From contig NZ_BCSX01000054.1 in the NCBI RefSeq assembly GCF_001570425.1, positions 124,001-188,000 of the forward strand: DNA of 64,000 bases, read 5' to 3'. Shown here piece by piece: positions 41,816-50,412 of the stretch; position 1 is the stretch's first letter, and each line of letters starts with the position of its first letter. This DNA is from Mycolicibacterium brisbanense. GTDB taxonomy: Bacteria; Actinomycetota; Actinomycetes; Mycobacteriales; Mycobacteriaceae. Position numbers and translations under genes: made by a program. The notes under the pieces were generated by a model. It saw nothing but the letters and a program-made list of their open reading frames with translations. It was not told the origin of the DNA and did not search any database.

Positions 41816-42219
41816 TGGCCCCGCCCGTCAGCCCTTCGCGCCGCCGACGGTTCCGGGTGTACGCCGAAACGCCGGTCTATCGCCGCAACCAACTGCGCAG
41901 TTGCGACCTCCAACTAGGTAGGGTGCGACCCTTGTGGGAGGCCACAGTATCGGTGCGGGCGGTCAAAGGCGCTGTGGCCCCGGTGATCCCTGGCATCGAG
42001 GCGATGGGTGCCGATCACCTTGGCTACCCAGTACCGTGGCAGCTGGCCAGCACGTCCGGTATCTCCGGGGCGACCCTCGCTGAGGGTGCAACTGCCACAG
42101 GCAAAGTGTATTTCGCTGTCACCAGCGCCAAGCCGGCCATAATGTGGTGCGATATGGCGCTGCCGATGGCCGACTGTCTCTGCTGTGGTGCCGATTGCGC
42201 GTGCTTCACCAAGCCGTGA
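41815..42219 (+). pseudogene. MPT63 (DUF1942)-like remnant
   Basis: Residues about 37-110 of this frame (LWEATVSVRAVKGAVAPVIP, then ISGATLAEGATATGKVYFAVTS) align with the immunoglobulin-like core of the secreted protein MPT63. The signal peptide and first strands are replaced by an Arg-rich stretch, and after about 42130 the expected end (VVRYGAADGRLSLLW) is in the +1 frame. It is therefore a decayed, truncated copy. MPT63-like proteins are restricted to mycobacteria and relatives. Confidence 0.68.
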
Positions 42220-42452
42220 GGCCGCGTGACACTCGGCGTCAAGGCCCCGCGCTGGCACTGTCATCGGTGGAGTGGCTACGGGAGGTAGTGCGTTGGGCAA
42301 CAAGCCGTTCGGCGGCGCTCGTTTGGTGCGTGAGGGCGTTTGACGGCCCCGATCAGGTGCTGTCCAATGTGCTTGACCACGTGGTCCTGTAGTTGAAACA
42401 TTCTTCATCGCAACCACTTTCGCTGCGCATGAGCGCGTGCGTTCTCGGCAAG

Positions 42453-43115
42453 CTACGCGTTCTCCGCCATCGAGGAAGCCCGACGTTCCATCCACTGCTG
42501 AACCACATGGTTACCCGCAGTTCGAATCGTTTCCCGACGTACCGCCATATGTCGCTGTCTGCGATCCATCAATGCTGTTTCGACTTGCCTGCGATACGCA
42601 TCGCGGTCGTCCTCGATGGATGCCGCCGGGTGGTATTGGCCGGGTGCAACTGCTTGTTCGGTATCAGAACTCGAAATCTCTACTTCCGCAATGCTAAGCA
42701 AATGGGGGTGCTGAGCCGCGCCTAGTGGTCCATCGCTTCTGGCGAACACGCCGCCTATCTCGGTTTCGAAGTCGTCGACATCGGATCGATCAGGAGGGGT
42801 AGCCGGTGCACCTTCCGCGACTGCGGCCCAGTGTCGATTGATGATCGAACCCGGTGTCATGCAATCGCTTTCGCGGCACAGCGGAGCAAACTCCGCGTCT
42901 TGGTTCAACAAGCTCGCTGCAATGAATGCCTGCCGAGCGACTCTCCCTGATGCGGCAAGGCTTTCGGTGAGCGGCTCGAAATCGATGATGGTTTCTTGGG
43001 AGATGGCATCCAAGGCAAGCAGGCACTCCAGAACGGATACGCGCAACTCGTCGAGTACCTCCACCGCCAGGGCGGTGGCGGCTTCTTTCCGGTCGATCAT
43101 CCTCTCGAGAACCAT
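42453..43115 (-). CDS. Unknown 220-residue protein under the CTACTAGTAG site
   Basis: No family recognised. The N-terminal 110 residues are helical (MIDRKEAATALAVEVLDEL, LAASGRVARQAFIAASLL); the middle is acidic and low in hydrophobics; the end is basic (QVETALMDRRQRHMAVRRE), suited to nucleic-acid binding. The TACTACTAGTAG palindrome lies 11 bases before the ATG. It is the last island gene before the junction with native pstA. Confidence 0.55.
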   Translation of the reverse strand: MVLERMIDRKEAATALAVEVLDELRVSVLECLLALDAISQETIIDFEPLTESLAASGRVARQAFIAASLLNQDAEFAPLCRESDCMTPGSIINRHWAAVAEGAPATPPDRSDVDDFETEIGGVFARSDGPLGAAQHPHLLSIAEVEISSSDTEQAVAPGQYHPAASIEDDRDAYRRQVETALMDRRQRHMAVRRETIRTAGNHVVQQWMERRASSMAENA

Positions 43116-43125
43116 CCGGCGAATG

Positions 43126-43137
43126 TACTACTAGTAG
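43126..43137. promoter_or_regulatory. CTACTAGTAG operator-like palindrome, site 3
   Basis: TACTACTAGTAG, 11 bases before the start of the unknown gene. The 19 bases at 43122-43140 are identical to 7214-7232. Confidence 0.55.
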
Positions 43138-43335
43138 GGCTAGCTAACTGCATTCGCGTGAGTGGAGACGACTAAGCGAACAGTCAGGGGCCGCTTCGCG
43201 ATTCTCAGGCTCCCTAGCCATGGCTCAACGGCGTGTTCCGTCCTGTGGCTAAGGCAACGTGAATCGACATTCAATCCACCTGGACATATATGCCGACAAT
43301 CGACCATCGGTGCAACAGTTCTAACAAGCGATAGA

Positions 43336-43626
43336 ATGTCGGGCATCGTCACCGGCGTCATGCTGGCACTGGCCCGCGTGATGGGGGAGACGGCGCCGCT
43401 GCTGATCCTGGTCGGCTACGCCCAGGCCATCAACTTCGACATGTTCAACGGGTTCATGGGATCGCTGCCGGGCATGATGTACGACCAGATCTCCGCGGGC
43501 GCGGGCGCCAACCCGGTGCCGACCGACCGGCTGTGGGGTGCGGCGCTGACGCTCATCCTGCTGATCGCGGTGCTCAACGTTGCGGCCCGGTTGGTCGCCA
43601 AAATCTTTGCACCCAAGAAGTTCTAG
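43336..43626 (+). pseudogene. pstA: Native pstA, 3' fragment (last 96 codons)
   Basis: Reads MSGIVTGVMLALARVMGE and continues through the last two PstA membrane segments to APKKF. Homology to PstA begins right at about 43337; the upstream sequence has no relation to pst genes. It therefore marks the right junction of the accessory island. Two-thirds of the permease, including the EAA loop, is missing here. 9 bases separate it from native pstB. Confidence 0.9.
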
Positions 43627-43635
43627 GAGCACACC

Positions 43636-44412
43636 ATGGCCAAACGGCTTGATCTCAAAGACGTCAACATCTACTACGGCGCCTTCCACGCGGTCGCCGA
43701 TGTCGCGCTGTCGGTGCAGCCGCGCAGCGTCACCGCGTTCATCGGCCCGTCCGGCTGCGGTAAGTCGACCGTGCTGCGCACGCTGAACCGCATGCACGAG
43801 GTCATCCCGGGCGCTCGCGTCGAGGGCTCGGTGCTGCTCGACGGCGAGGACATCTACGGTGCCGGAGTCGACCCGGTCGGTGTGCGCAAGACCATCGGCA
43901 TGGTGTTCCAGCGGCCGAATCCGTTCCCCACCATGTCGATTCGTGACAACGTGGTGGCGGGCCTGAAGCTTCAGGGTGTGCGCAACAAGAAGACCCTGGA
44001 CGAGGTCGCCGAGCGCTCGCTCAAGGGCGCGAACCTGTGGAACGAGGTCAAGGATCGCCTCGACAAGCCCGGTGGAGGCCTCTCCGGCGGTCAGCAGCAG
44101 CGGTTGTGCATCGCGAGAGCCATTGCGGTGCAACCAGATGTGTTGTTGATGGACGAGCCGTGCTCGGCCCTCGATCCCATCTCCACGCTGGCCATCGAAG
44201 ACCTGATCTCGACGCTGAAGCTCGACTACACGATCGTCATCGTCACCCACAACATGCAGCAGGCTGCCCGAGTGAGTGATCAGACGGCGTTCTTCAACCT
44301 CGAGGCCACCGGCAAACCCGGCAGGCTCATCGAGATCGACGACACCGAGAAGATCTTCTCCAATCCGAGCAAGAAGGCCACCGAGGATTACATCTCCGGC
44401 CGGTTCGGCTGA
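43636..44412 (+). CDS. pstB: Phosphate ABC transporter ATP-binding protein PstB (native copy)
   Basis: A 258-residue ATPase with Walker A GPSGCGKST, LSGGQQQR, LLMDEPCSALDP and VTHN. It differs from the island PstB (21608) by about 12 residues. Position before phoU and the LCP gene equals phoT (Rv0820) in M. tuberculosis. Cut off from its own promoter and pstSCA by the island, its expression now depends on read-through from island DNA or a new promoter. Confidence 0.95.
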   Translation: MAKRLDLKDVNIYYGAFHAVADVALSVQPRSVTAFIGPSGCGKSTVLRTLNRMHEVIPGARVEGSVLLDGEDIYGAGVDPVGVRKTIGMVFQRPNPFPTMSIRDNVVAGLKLQGVRNKKTLDEVAERSLKGANLWNEVKDRLDKPGGGLSGGQQQRLCIARAIAVQPDVLLMDEPCSALDPISTLAIEDLISTLKLDYTIVIVTHNMQQAARVSDQTAFFNLEATGKPGRLIEIDDTEKIFSNPSKKATEDYISGRFG

Positions 44413-44421
44413 CGCTCCTCC

Positions 44422-44482
44422 CGCGAGCAGACGCGGCGGTACGCGAAAACCGGCGTGTCGGGTACTTTGACGTCTGCTCGCG
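44422..44482. terminator. Long-arm hairpin between convergent genes
   Basis: CGCGAGCAGACG (44422-44433) and CGTCTGCTCGCG (44471-44482) form a perfect 12-base stem around 37 bases. This GAGCAGACG-type inverted repeat is common between mycobacterial genes. Confidence 0.7.
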
Positions 44483-44490
44483 CAAAAGAA

Positions 44491-45465
44491 CTAGGGCGTC
44501 AGCACCACCCGGGTTCCCGACGGTTCGCGGGTGGTCCACACCTGCTCGACGTCGGCCAACGGCCGGGCCTGGGTGTGCAGCTGCAACTCGCCCGCGGCGA
44601 CCATGGCGAACATCCGGGTCAGCCCTTCGGTGCGGGCCCGCACAAGCGCCTCGGGCGACACGCTGCCGATGCCCACGCCACACAGGGTGATGCCGTTGCC
44701 CCGCAGCACCCCGGCGTCGAGTTCGAGCGTGGGGCCCGCCATGGAGCCGATCTGCACGAATCGCGTGGCGTGGTAGTGCGCCGAGGGATGGCTGGCGGCC
44801 AGCGCCCGTAGCACCTGCGCCGCCGGATCGCCCCAGAGGTAGTCGAGCACCGCGTCGAACGGCTGCTCTGCGTGGAGCGTCTCGACGCGGGCGGTGAGAT
44901 CCTCTGTGCCGAGGGCGATCACGTCGTCGGCCCCGACCGAACGCAACCACTGCAGCCGGCCGGCGTCGCGGCCGGCGGCCACCACCCGGCCGGCGCCGAA
45001 CACGGACTTCGCGAGCTGCACGGCTGTGGCGCCGGTGACCCCGGTGGCGCCGAGCACCAGCACGTGGTGACCGCTCCGGACTGCGCCGGCATCGGCCAGT
45101 GCGGTCCACGCGGAGATGCCCGGGTTGGGGAGGGCCGCGGCGGTCACGGAATCCAACGCCTCGGGGATCTCGATGCCGCCGTGCGGGTCGATCAGGGTGC
45201 GTTCGGCCATCATGCCGTAGGGCGCGAGTGCGCCGGTGTAGACGCGACGCCCGTCGTCCAGCCGCGCCACGCCGTCCACGCCGGGGATGGCGGGCAGCTG
45301 TATCTCCTTGCTGGCGTAGTGCTTTCCCGATACCAGAGCGCGGGTGAGATTGGTCAGGGCGGAGGCCTCCACGGCGACCACCTCGGCACCGGCGCGGGGC
45401 TCGGGCTCGGGCACGTCGGTGTAGGTGGGCGCCTGGCCCCATTGGGTGACGACGGCGGCTTTCAT
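44491..45465 (-). CDS. MDR-family NADPH:quinone oxidoreductase/zinc-less alcohol dehydrogenase
   Basis: A 324-residue protein: N-terminal GroES-like domain, coenzyme motif LGATGVTGATAVQLA near residue 140, and VLDYLWGD. Zn-ligand Cys residues are absent, which places it with quinone-oxidoreductase-like MDRs. It is divergent from a MarR gene with a palindrome between, so it is probably induced by an electrophile or phenolic ligand. Confidence 0.85.
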   Translation of the reverse strand: MKAAVVTQWGQAPTYTDVPEPEPRAGAEVVAVEASALTNLTRALVSGKHYASKEIQLPAIPGVDGVARLDDGRRVYTGALAPYGMMAERTLIDPHGGIEIPEALDSVTAAALPNPGISAWTALADAGAVRSGHHVLVLGATGVTGATAVQLAKSVFGAGRVVAAGRDAGRLQWLRSVGADDVIALGTEDLTARVETLHAEQPFDAVLDYLWGDPAAQVLRALAASHPSAHYHATRFVQIGSMAGPTLELDAGVLRGNGITLCGVGIGSVSPEALVRARTEGLTRMFAMVAAGELQLHTQARPLADVEQVWTTREPSGTRVVLTP

Positions 45466-45487
45466 GCCTGCTCCTTGGTTTCCCTAG

Positions 45488-45511
45488 ATATTGTTTCTCT
45501 AGAAACAATAT
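45488..45511. promoter_or_regulatory. MarR operator candidate
   Basis: ATATTGTTTC-TCTA-GAAACAATAT, 10-base perfect arms, 22 bases before the oxidoreductase start and 25 before the marR start. A second dyad GGTTTCCGTGAAAACC (45538-45553) overlaps the first marR codons. Confidence 0.75.
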
Positions 45512-45535
45512 GTCGAGCGGGGCCGAGATGGCAAT

Positions 45536-46057
45536 ATGGTTTCCGTGAAAACCAAGCGGGAGCTGGTCGACGACATCACCACCCTGATCGGCGTGGTCGG
45601 CGACAGGTTCGACGACGGCGACGACGGTGACGCCGAACGCGATTTCATCGTCGACCGGTGCCCGGCCCGCTTGGAGCGGGCATTGCGCGAACTTCCCACG
45701 CTGAGCATGCATCTGCTGGCCGATATCGCCGAGGGTCCCGTCAGCGTGGTCGGGCTGGCCGCGCGGTCGGGCAGGCTCAAAGGCACGGTGTCCAAACACG
45801 TCCAGCGGTTGGTGGCCGCCGGATTGGTGGCGCGCGAGGCAATTCCGGGTAACCGCAAGGAGATCCAGCTCAGCCTCACCGCCGACGGGGAGCTGGTGGT
45901 CGGCGTGCACCGTCAGATGCACGCCGAAATGGATTCCGGCTGGCGCGATTTCCTGCTGCGCTACAGCAGCGCTGAACTGCAGGTCATCACCAAGGTGCTC
46001 GGCGACCTGGCGGCCGCCCGTAAGGTCGGCGTGCGGCTGGTGCCGGACCAGACGTGA
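45536..46057 (+). CDS. MarR-family transcriptional regulator
   Basis: A 173-residue regulator: HTH GPVSVVGLAARSGRLKGTVSKHVQRL and wing GLVAREAIPGNRKEIQLSLT. ATG 45536 chosen; a GTG at 45545 is possible. Divergent from the MDR oxidoreductase, with the palindrome between them. Confidence 0.87.
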   Translation: MVSVKTKRELVDDITTLIGVVGDRFDDGDDGDAERDFIVDRCPARLERALRELPTLSMHLLADIAEGPVSVVGLAARSGRLKGTVSKHVQRLVAAGLVAREAIPGNRKEIQLSLTADGELVVGVHRQMHAEMDSGWRDFLLRYSSAELQVITKVLGDLAAARKVGVRLVPDQT

Positions 46058-46726
46058 TTACTGTTGCTGCGGAATGGTCTCGCCGTCCGGGTAGACGCCG
46101 GTGACCTGGAAGATCACCCGGCGGGCCACCTCGACGGCATGGTCGGCGAAGCGCTCGTAGAACCGGCTCAGCAACGTCACGTCGACCGCGGCGGTCACAC
46201 CGTATTTCCAGTCCCGGTCCATCAGCACGGTGAACAGGTGACGATGCAGGTCGTCCATCGCATCGTCTTCCTCCTGGATCCTGGCGGCCTTCTCGGGATC
46301 GCGGGTGATCAGCACCTCACGCGCGGCGTGGCCCAGTTCGACTGCCACGCGGCCCATTTCGGCGAAGTAGCCGTTGACCTCCTCCGGCAGTGCATGCTGC
46401 GGGTGACGACGACGGGCGATCTTGGCCACGTGCAGTGCCAGCGCGCCCATGCGGTCGACGTCGGCCACGATCTGGATCGAGCCCACCACCGAACGCAGGT
46501 CGCCTGCGACCGGGGCCTGCAGGGCCAGCAACACGAATGCGGATTCCTCGGCCCGGGTGCTCAGCGCAGTCAGCTGGTCATGGTCGGTGATGACCTGCTC
46601 GGCCAGGACCAGGTCGGCCTGCAACAACGCCTGGGTGGCGCGTTCCATCGCGGTACCCGCCAGCTCGCACATGGTGCCGAGCTGTTCTGTGAGGGAATCC
46701 AATTGTTCGTGGTACTGGGTACGCAT
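46058..46726 (-). CDS. phoU: Phosphate-uptake regulator PhoU (PhoY2 type)
   Basis: A 222-residue all-helical protein of two three-helix repeats with the PhoU patterns (ALLALQAPVAGDLR, ADVDRMGALALHVAKIA, then FYERFADHAVEVARRVIF). PhoU links Pst transport to the SenX3-RegX3 system. PHO-box-like repeats lie upstream. Position equals phoY2 (Rv0821c). Confidence 0.93.
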   Translation of the reverse strand: MRTQYHEQLDSLTEQLGTMCELAGTAMERATQALLQADLVLAEQVITDHDQLTALSTRAEESAFVLLALQAPVAGDLRSVVGSIQIVADVDRMGALALHVAKIARRRHPQHALPEEVNGYFAEMGRVAVELGHAAREVLITRDPEKAARIQEEDDAMDDLHRHLFTVLMDRDWKYGVTAAVDVTLLSRFYERFADHAVEVARRVIFQVTGVYPDGETIPQQQ

Positions 46727-46771
46727 GCGACAAGACTAGGCTGTCGGTCGCTAGGTAGTCACGACGCTACC

Positions 46772-46789
46772 GGTGAACGGAGGGTGAAT
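46772..46789 (-). promoter_or_regulatory. PHO box (RegX3-type direct repeats) upstream of phoU
   Basis: GGTGAAC (46772-46778) and GGTGAAT (46783-46789), an 11-base period; on the minus strand, ATTCACC then GTTCACC, 46 bases before phoU. Same layout as 18332-18349. Confidence 0.68.
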
Positions 46790-46798
46790 GCCCCCCGA

Positions 46799-49027
46799 TT
46801 ATTCGCAGGTGGTGTCGGCGGCGTTGGTGACCGTCAGGTCCTGGGGCAGCTCGGTGTGCGCGGTGCTGGTGCCGTGCACCACGTTGACCTGCACCGCCGA
46901 ACCGCTCGGCGTGGGCGCATTCACGTTGTGGAAGTCAGAGCCCAGCACCACCCGCACCACGCTGCCCATGCCGCTCACCCGCTCGATCGTCGGGTTGGCG
47001 AACGACGACGCGACCGTGGCCGCCGCCTGCTCGTTCCCGGGGGAGAAGAACACCGTGGTGGACGGCAGGGCCTCCGGGTAGTCGTCCGGGCTCGACACGT
47101 TGAAACCGTGCTGCTGCAGTTCCTGGGCCGCGGTCGCAGCGAGCCCGTCCGCGCCGGTCGAGTTCGAGACCCGGACCGTGACGTCCTGCGGATCGGTGGT
47201 GACGGCGTTGACCATTTCGGCGGGCGCCGGGTCGGCCGGGGCGGGGGCCGTCGTCGCCGTCTGGGGCGCCTCCGACCGCGCCGCCGAGGTGCTCGACGGC
47301 GTGCTGCCCGGCACCGGGGTGTTGTCGGGGTTCTTCTCGCCCGGCAGCGGATCGTCATTGATGATCGCGTCGAACAGGGCGCGCATATCGTCGGTCCGCG
47401 GGGTCTCGTTGCCGCTTTCGTCGGCGTAGCCGACGGTGGGCACCGTGACGAAGCTGATCCGGCCGGCGTTGACACCCTGGACCGACTGACCCAGGTCGAC
47501 GAGGTCTTTGGTCTTGATGTTGTCGACGTAGCTGTCGCTGATGAACATGTTGACGACGTTGTTGAGCTTGCTCAGCGAGAAGAACGTGTCCTTGGAGATC
47601 AGCGACCGCAGCAATGACGACAAGAACAGCTGCTGACGTTTGATGCGGCCGTAGTCACCGTTGAACTCGGTGGTGACCTGGCGGGCCCGCACGTAGTTCA
47701 GCGCGGTGTGGCCGTCGACGATCTGGCGTCCGGCGTTGGGCAAGACGGTGCCGAGCTCGTAGTCCTCCAGCGGCGTGGTGCTGCACACCTCGACGCCGCC
47801 GAGGGCGTCGACCATCTTGGAGAAGCCCGCGAAGTCGACGGCCATGAACCGGTTGATGGACAGCCCGGACAGCTTCTGGATGACCTTCACCAGACACCTG
47901 GGGCCACCGAATGCGAAGGCCGAGTTCAGCTTGGTCTCGGTGTACACCTCGTCGGGGCCGTAGGTCCCGGTGTCCTTGTCGTACAGCGGGCCGTACGTGG
48001 AGGTTTCGGGGTTCCAGGGCTCGCATTGGATCGGAGTGATGGCCAGGTCCCGGGGGAACGACACGGCCACGACGCGCTTGCGGCTGGCCGGGATGTTGAC
48101 CAGCATGATCGTGTCCGAGCGGGCGCCGCCGGCATCCTGCGTATCGCCTGCGCCCATCTGGGCGTTGTCGCCGAACCGGCTGTCGATGCCGACGATGAGG
48201 AAGTTCTCGTCGCCGAACTGCGCATTGGGGTCGAGGATGTCGCGCGAATTGGGGTCGAGTGCCGACACCTTGTTGAGCATGTTGTTCTTCGAGGACTGCC
48301 ACTGCCACGCGCCGCCGGTCAACACCAGCGCCAGGACGGCCAACAGGGCCGCCGCCGCGCGGCCGGCCAGCTTGACCCCGTGCCGGCGCGCACGCACGGG
48401 CTCGATGATCTCGGTCAACGGGTCGGAGTCGAGCGGTCGACCGACTGCGCGGGCGGGCAACACGCGGGATGCCCGCCACGAGCGCCGGCCGGGCTCCGGC
48501 GATTCCGCGTCGTCCTGCGGTTCATCGTCGGTCACCACGGGGATGACCGTGGTCTCCGTCATGTCGTCGCGGTCCACAGGCTCTTCGAGGTGGCCCGGCT
48601 CCTCGGCATATCCCGAGTCGACGTATTCCGCGTCGACATATCCCAGATCGCCGGCGTATCCCGCGTCCTCCGGGATGTCGCGCACGGCCTCGATCACCTC
48701 GGTCGGATCGGGCCGCTCAGGCTCGGGGAGGGGTTCGTACTCGGGTTCGGGCTCGGGGTCTGGCTCCGGCTCGGCGCGGTGGCGCGAGCGGCGCGGAGTG
48801 GGCGCGTCGCCGGTGCGGGTCATCCTCGCGATGAGGTCGGCCACGGTGACACCGTCGGCGTGACTGCCGGTCGGCTCGTCGGGAGCCGGATCAGCCCCGG
48901 TCAGATGATCTGCGCGTTCCCACGGCGCGGCGCCTGGCAATGGTTGCGGAGATCGGGTAAGCCATTGGTTGTCGGCGTCTTCTGCACGTCGCCGACGGCC
49001 GGGAGTGGCGTTGTCACCGTCACTCAT
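46799..49027 (-). CDS. LytR/CpsA/Psr (LCP) family protein with LytR_C domain
   Basis: A 742-residue protein, orthologue position of Rv0822c. Residues 1-225 are a cytoplasmic, Pro/Glu-rich disordered region; a membrane segment at about 228-248; the LCP domain from about 280 to 500 (SDTIMLVNIPASRKRVVAVSFP, RDLAITP, GGVEVC, NYVRARQ, YGRIKRQQ); a Ser/Thr/Ala/Pro linker; and a LytR_C domain near 615-700 (VRVSNSTGADGLAATAAQEL). LCP proteins attach polymers such as arabinogalactan to peptidoglycan. Confidence 0.9.
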   Translation of the reverse strand: MSDGDNATPGRRRRAEDADNQWLTRSPQPLPGAAPWERADHLTGADPAPDEPTGSHADGVTVADLIARMTRTGDAPTPRRSRHRAEPEPDPEPEPEYEPLPEPERPDPTEVIEAVRDIPEDAGYAGDLGYVDAEYVDSGYAEEPGHLEEPVDRDDMTETTVIPVVTDDEPQDDAESPEPGRRSWRASRVLPARAVGRPLDSDPLTEIIEPVRARRHGVKLAGRAAAALLAVLALVLTGGAWQWQSSKNNMLNKVSALDPNSRDILDPNAQFGDENFLIVGIDSRFGDNAQMGAGDTQDAGGARSDTIMLVNIPASRKRVVAVSFPRDLAITPIQCEPWNPETSTYGPLYDKDTGTYGPDEVYTETKLNSAFAFGGPRCLVKVIQKLSGLSINRFMAVDFAGFSKMVDALGGVEVCSTTPLEDYELGTVLPNAGRQIVDGHTALNYVRARQVTTEFNGDYGRIKRQQLFLSSLLRSLISKDTFFSLSKLNNVVNMFISDSYVDNIKTKDLVDLGQSVQGVNAGRISFVTVPTVGYADESGNETPRTDDMRALFDAIINDDPLPGEKNPDNTPVPGSTPSSTSAARSEAPQTATTAPAPADPAPAEMVNAVTTDPQDVTVRVSNSTGADGLAATAAQELQQHGFNVSSPDDYPEALPSTTVFFSPGNEQAAATVASSFANPTIERVSGMGSVVRVVLGSDFHNVNAPTPSGSAVQVNVVHGTSTAHTELPQDLTVTNAADTTCE

Positions 49028-49236
49028 GTCCCTACGGGCCTCCGACTCTGTGGGCGTGCGCGTCGGCGCGCATCAAACGTTTCGCGACGCGATAAGCGTC
49101 TCTAGCTGCAGTAAGTGTCGTTCCGGACCCCGGCGCCGGCCACGACCGAGCCCCCATCGTAACGAGAAGCCCGGGGTGTGGGCCAGCCAGAGCAGATGAC
49201 GGAGTCATCTCGAAACCGGGTCGGAACGGCCACCGA

Positions 49237-50412
49237 TCAGCCCCCCGAGTGCATCACGTCCGCGCCGAACGGCACCGCGCAGTCGTCGGGATCGTCCAGC
49301 CAGCCCTCCGGCAGCGAGACCGACGCCGCTGAGCCCTGACGGCCCCGGGGCCCGGTCGCGGCCTCCGGAAACGCCGTGTCACCGTCCAACTGGCTGAGCA
49401 GTTCGTCGAGTTCGGCGCGCGTCTTGACCAGTGCCAGGCCGCGACGCAACTCGGCGCCGGCCGGGAAGCCGTGCAGATACCACGCCACATGCTTGCGGAT
49501 GTCGCGCATGCCCTTGTCCTCGCCGAAGTGGGCACTGAGCAACTCGCCGTGGCGTCGGACGATGTCGGCAACCTCGCCGAGCGTCGGCGGGGTAGGAGCG
49601 GGACGTCCGGTGAACGCGGCCGACAGTTCGGCGAACAGCCAGGGCCTGCCCAGGCATCCGCGCCCGATGACGACGCCGTCGCACCCGGTGGCCGCCATCA
49701 TGGCCAGCGCGTCGTCGGCCTCGAAGATGTCTCCGTTGCCGAGCACGGGGACGCTGGTGACGTGCGCTTTGAGGGCGGCGATCTGCTCCCAGTCGGCGGT
49801 GCCGGAGTAGCGCTGCGCCGCGGTGCGGGCGTGTAGCGCGACGGCGGCTGCGCCTTCCTCGGCGGCGATGCGGCCGGCGTCGAGGTGGGTGTGGTGGGCG
49901 TCGTCGATGCCGATGCGGAACTTGACCGTCACCGGGATATCGGTGCCCGCGACGCCACGCACCGCGGCCGCCACGATCTGACCGAACAGGCGCCGCTTGT
50001 ACGGCAACGCGGAGCCGCCGCCACGCTTGGTGACCTTGGGCACCGGGCAACCGAAGTTCATGTCGATGTGGTCGGCCATGCCCTCGTCGGCGATCATCTT
50101 GGCCGCCCGGTAGGTGGTCTCCGGATCAACCGTGTAGAGCTGCAGCGACCGCGGCGACTCGTCGGGAGCGAACGTCGTCATGTGCATGGTGACGGGATGG
50201 CGCTCGGCAAGCGCGCGGGCCGTGACCATCTCGCACACGTACAGGCCGCTGACCGTGCCGGCGCGGGCGACTTCCAATTCGCGGCACAACGTGCGGAACG
50301 CCACGTTGGTCACGCCGGCCATGGGGGCCAGTACGACCGGGCTGCGCAATGCGATCGACCCGATCTGCAGTGCAGACCGGGTCGACGTCGCAGTCGTGGG
50401 TGGCGATGTCAT
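49237..50412 (-). CDS. dusB: tRNA-dihydrouridine synthase
   Basis: A 391-residue FMN enzyme: LAPMAGVTNVAFR, HIDMNFGCPVPKV with catalytic Cys, VTVKFRIGID, LHARTAAQRYSGTADWE, GNGDIFEADDA and GCDGVVIGRGCLGRPW. Reduces uridine in the tRNA D-loop. Start overlaps the desA1 stop (ATGA). Matches Rv0823c. Confidence 0.94.
   Translation of the reverse strand: MTSPPTTATSTRSALQIGSIALRSPVVLAPMAGVTNVAFRTLCRELEVARAGTVSGLYVCEMVTARALAERHPVTMHMTTFAPDESPRSLQLYTVDPETTYRAAKMIADEGMADHIDMNFGCPVPKVTKRGGGSALPYKRRLFGQIVAAAVRGVAGTDIPVTVKFRIGIDDAHHTHLDAGRIAAEEGAAAVALHARTAAQRYSGTADWEQIAALKAHVTSVPVLGNGDIFEADDALAMMAATGCDGVVIGRGCLGRPWLFAELSAAFTGRPAPTPPTLGEVADIVRRHGELLSAHFGEDKGMRDIRKHVAWYLHGFPAGAELRRGLALVKTRAELDELLSQLDGDTAFPEAATGPRGRQGSAASVSLPEGWLDDPDDCAVPFGADVMHSGG

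Noticed and set aside
41914..42495. 193-codon minus-strand frame
   Set aside because: It crosses the MPT63-like remnant, which has clear family strands on the plus strand; no motif on the minus strand.
46064..47617. 517-codon plus-strand frame
   Set aside because: Spans phoU and the LCP gene in antisense; His/Arg/Gly-rich, no motif.
47708..49105. 465-codon plus-strand frame
   Set aside because: Antisense to the LCP gene and without any domain; a GC-driven shadow.
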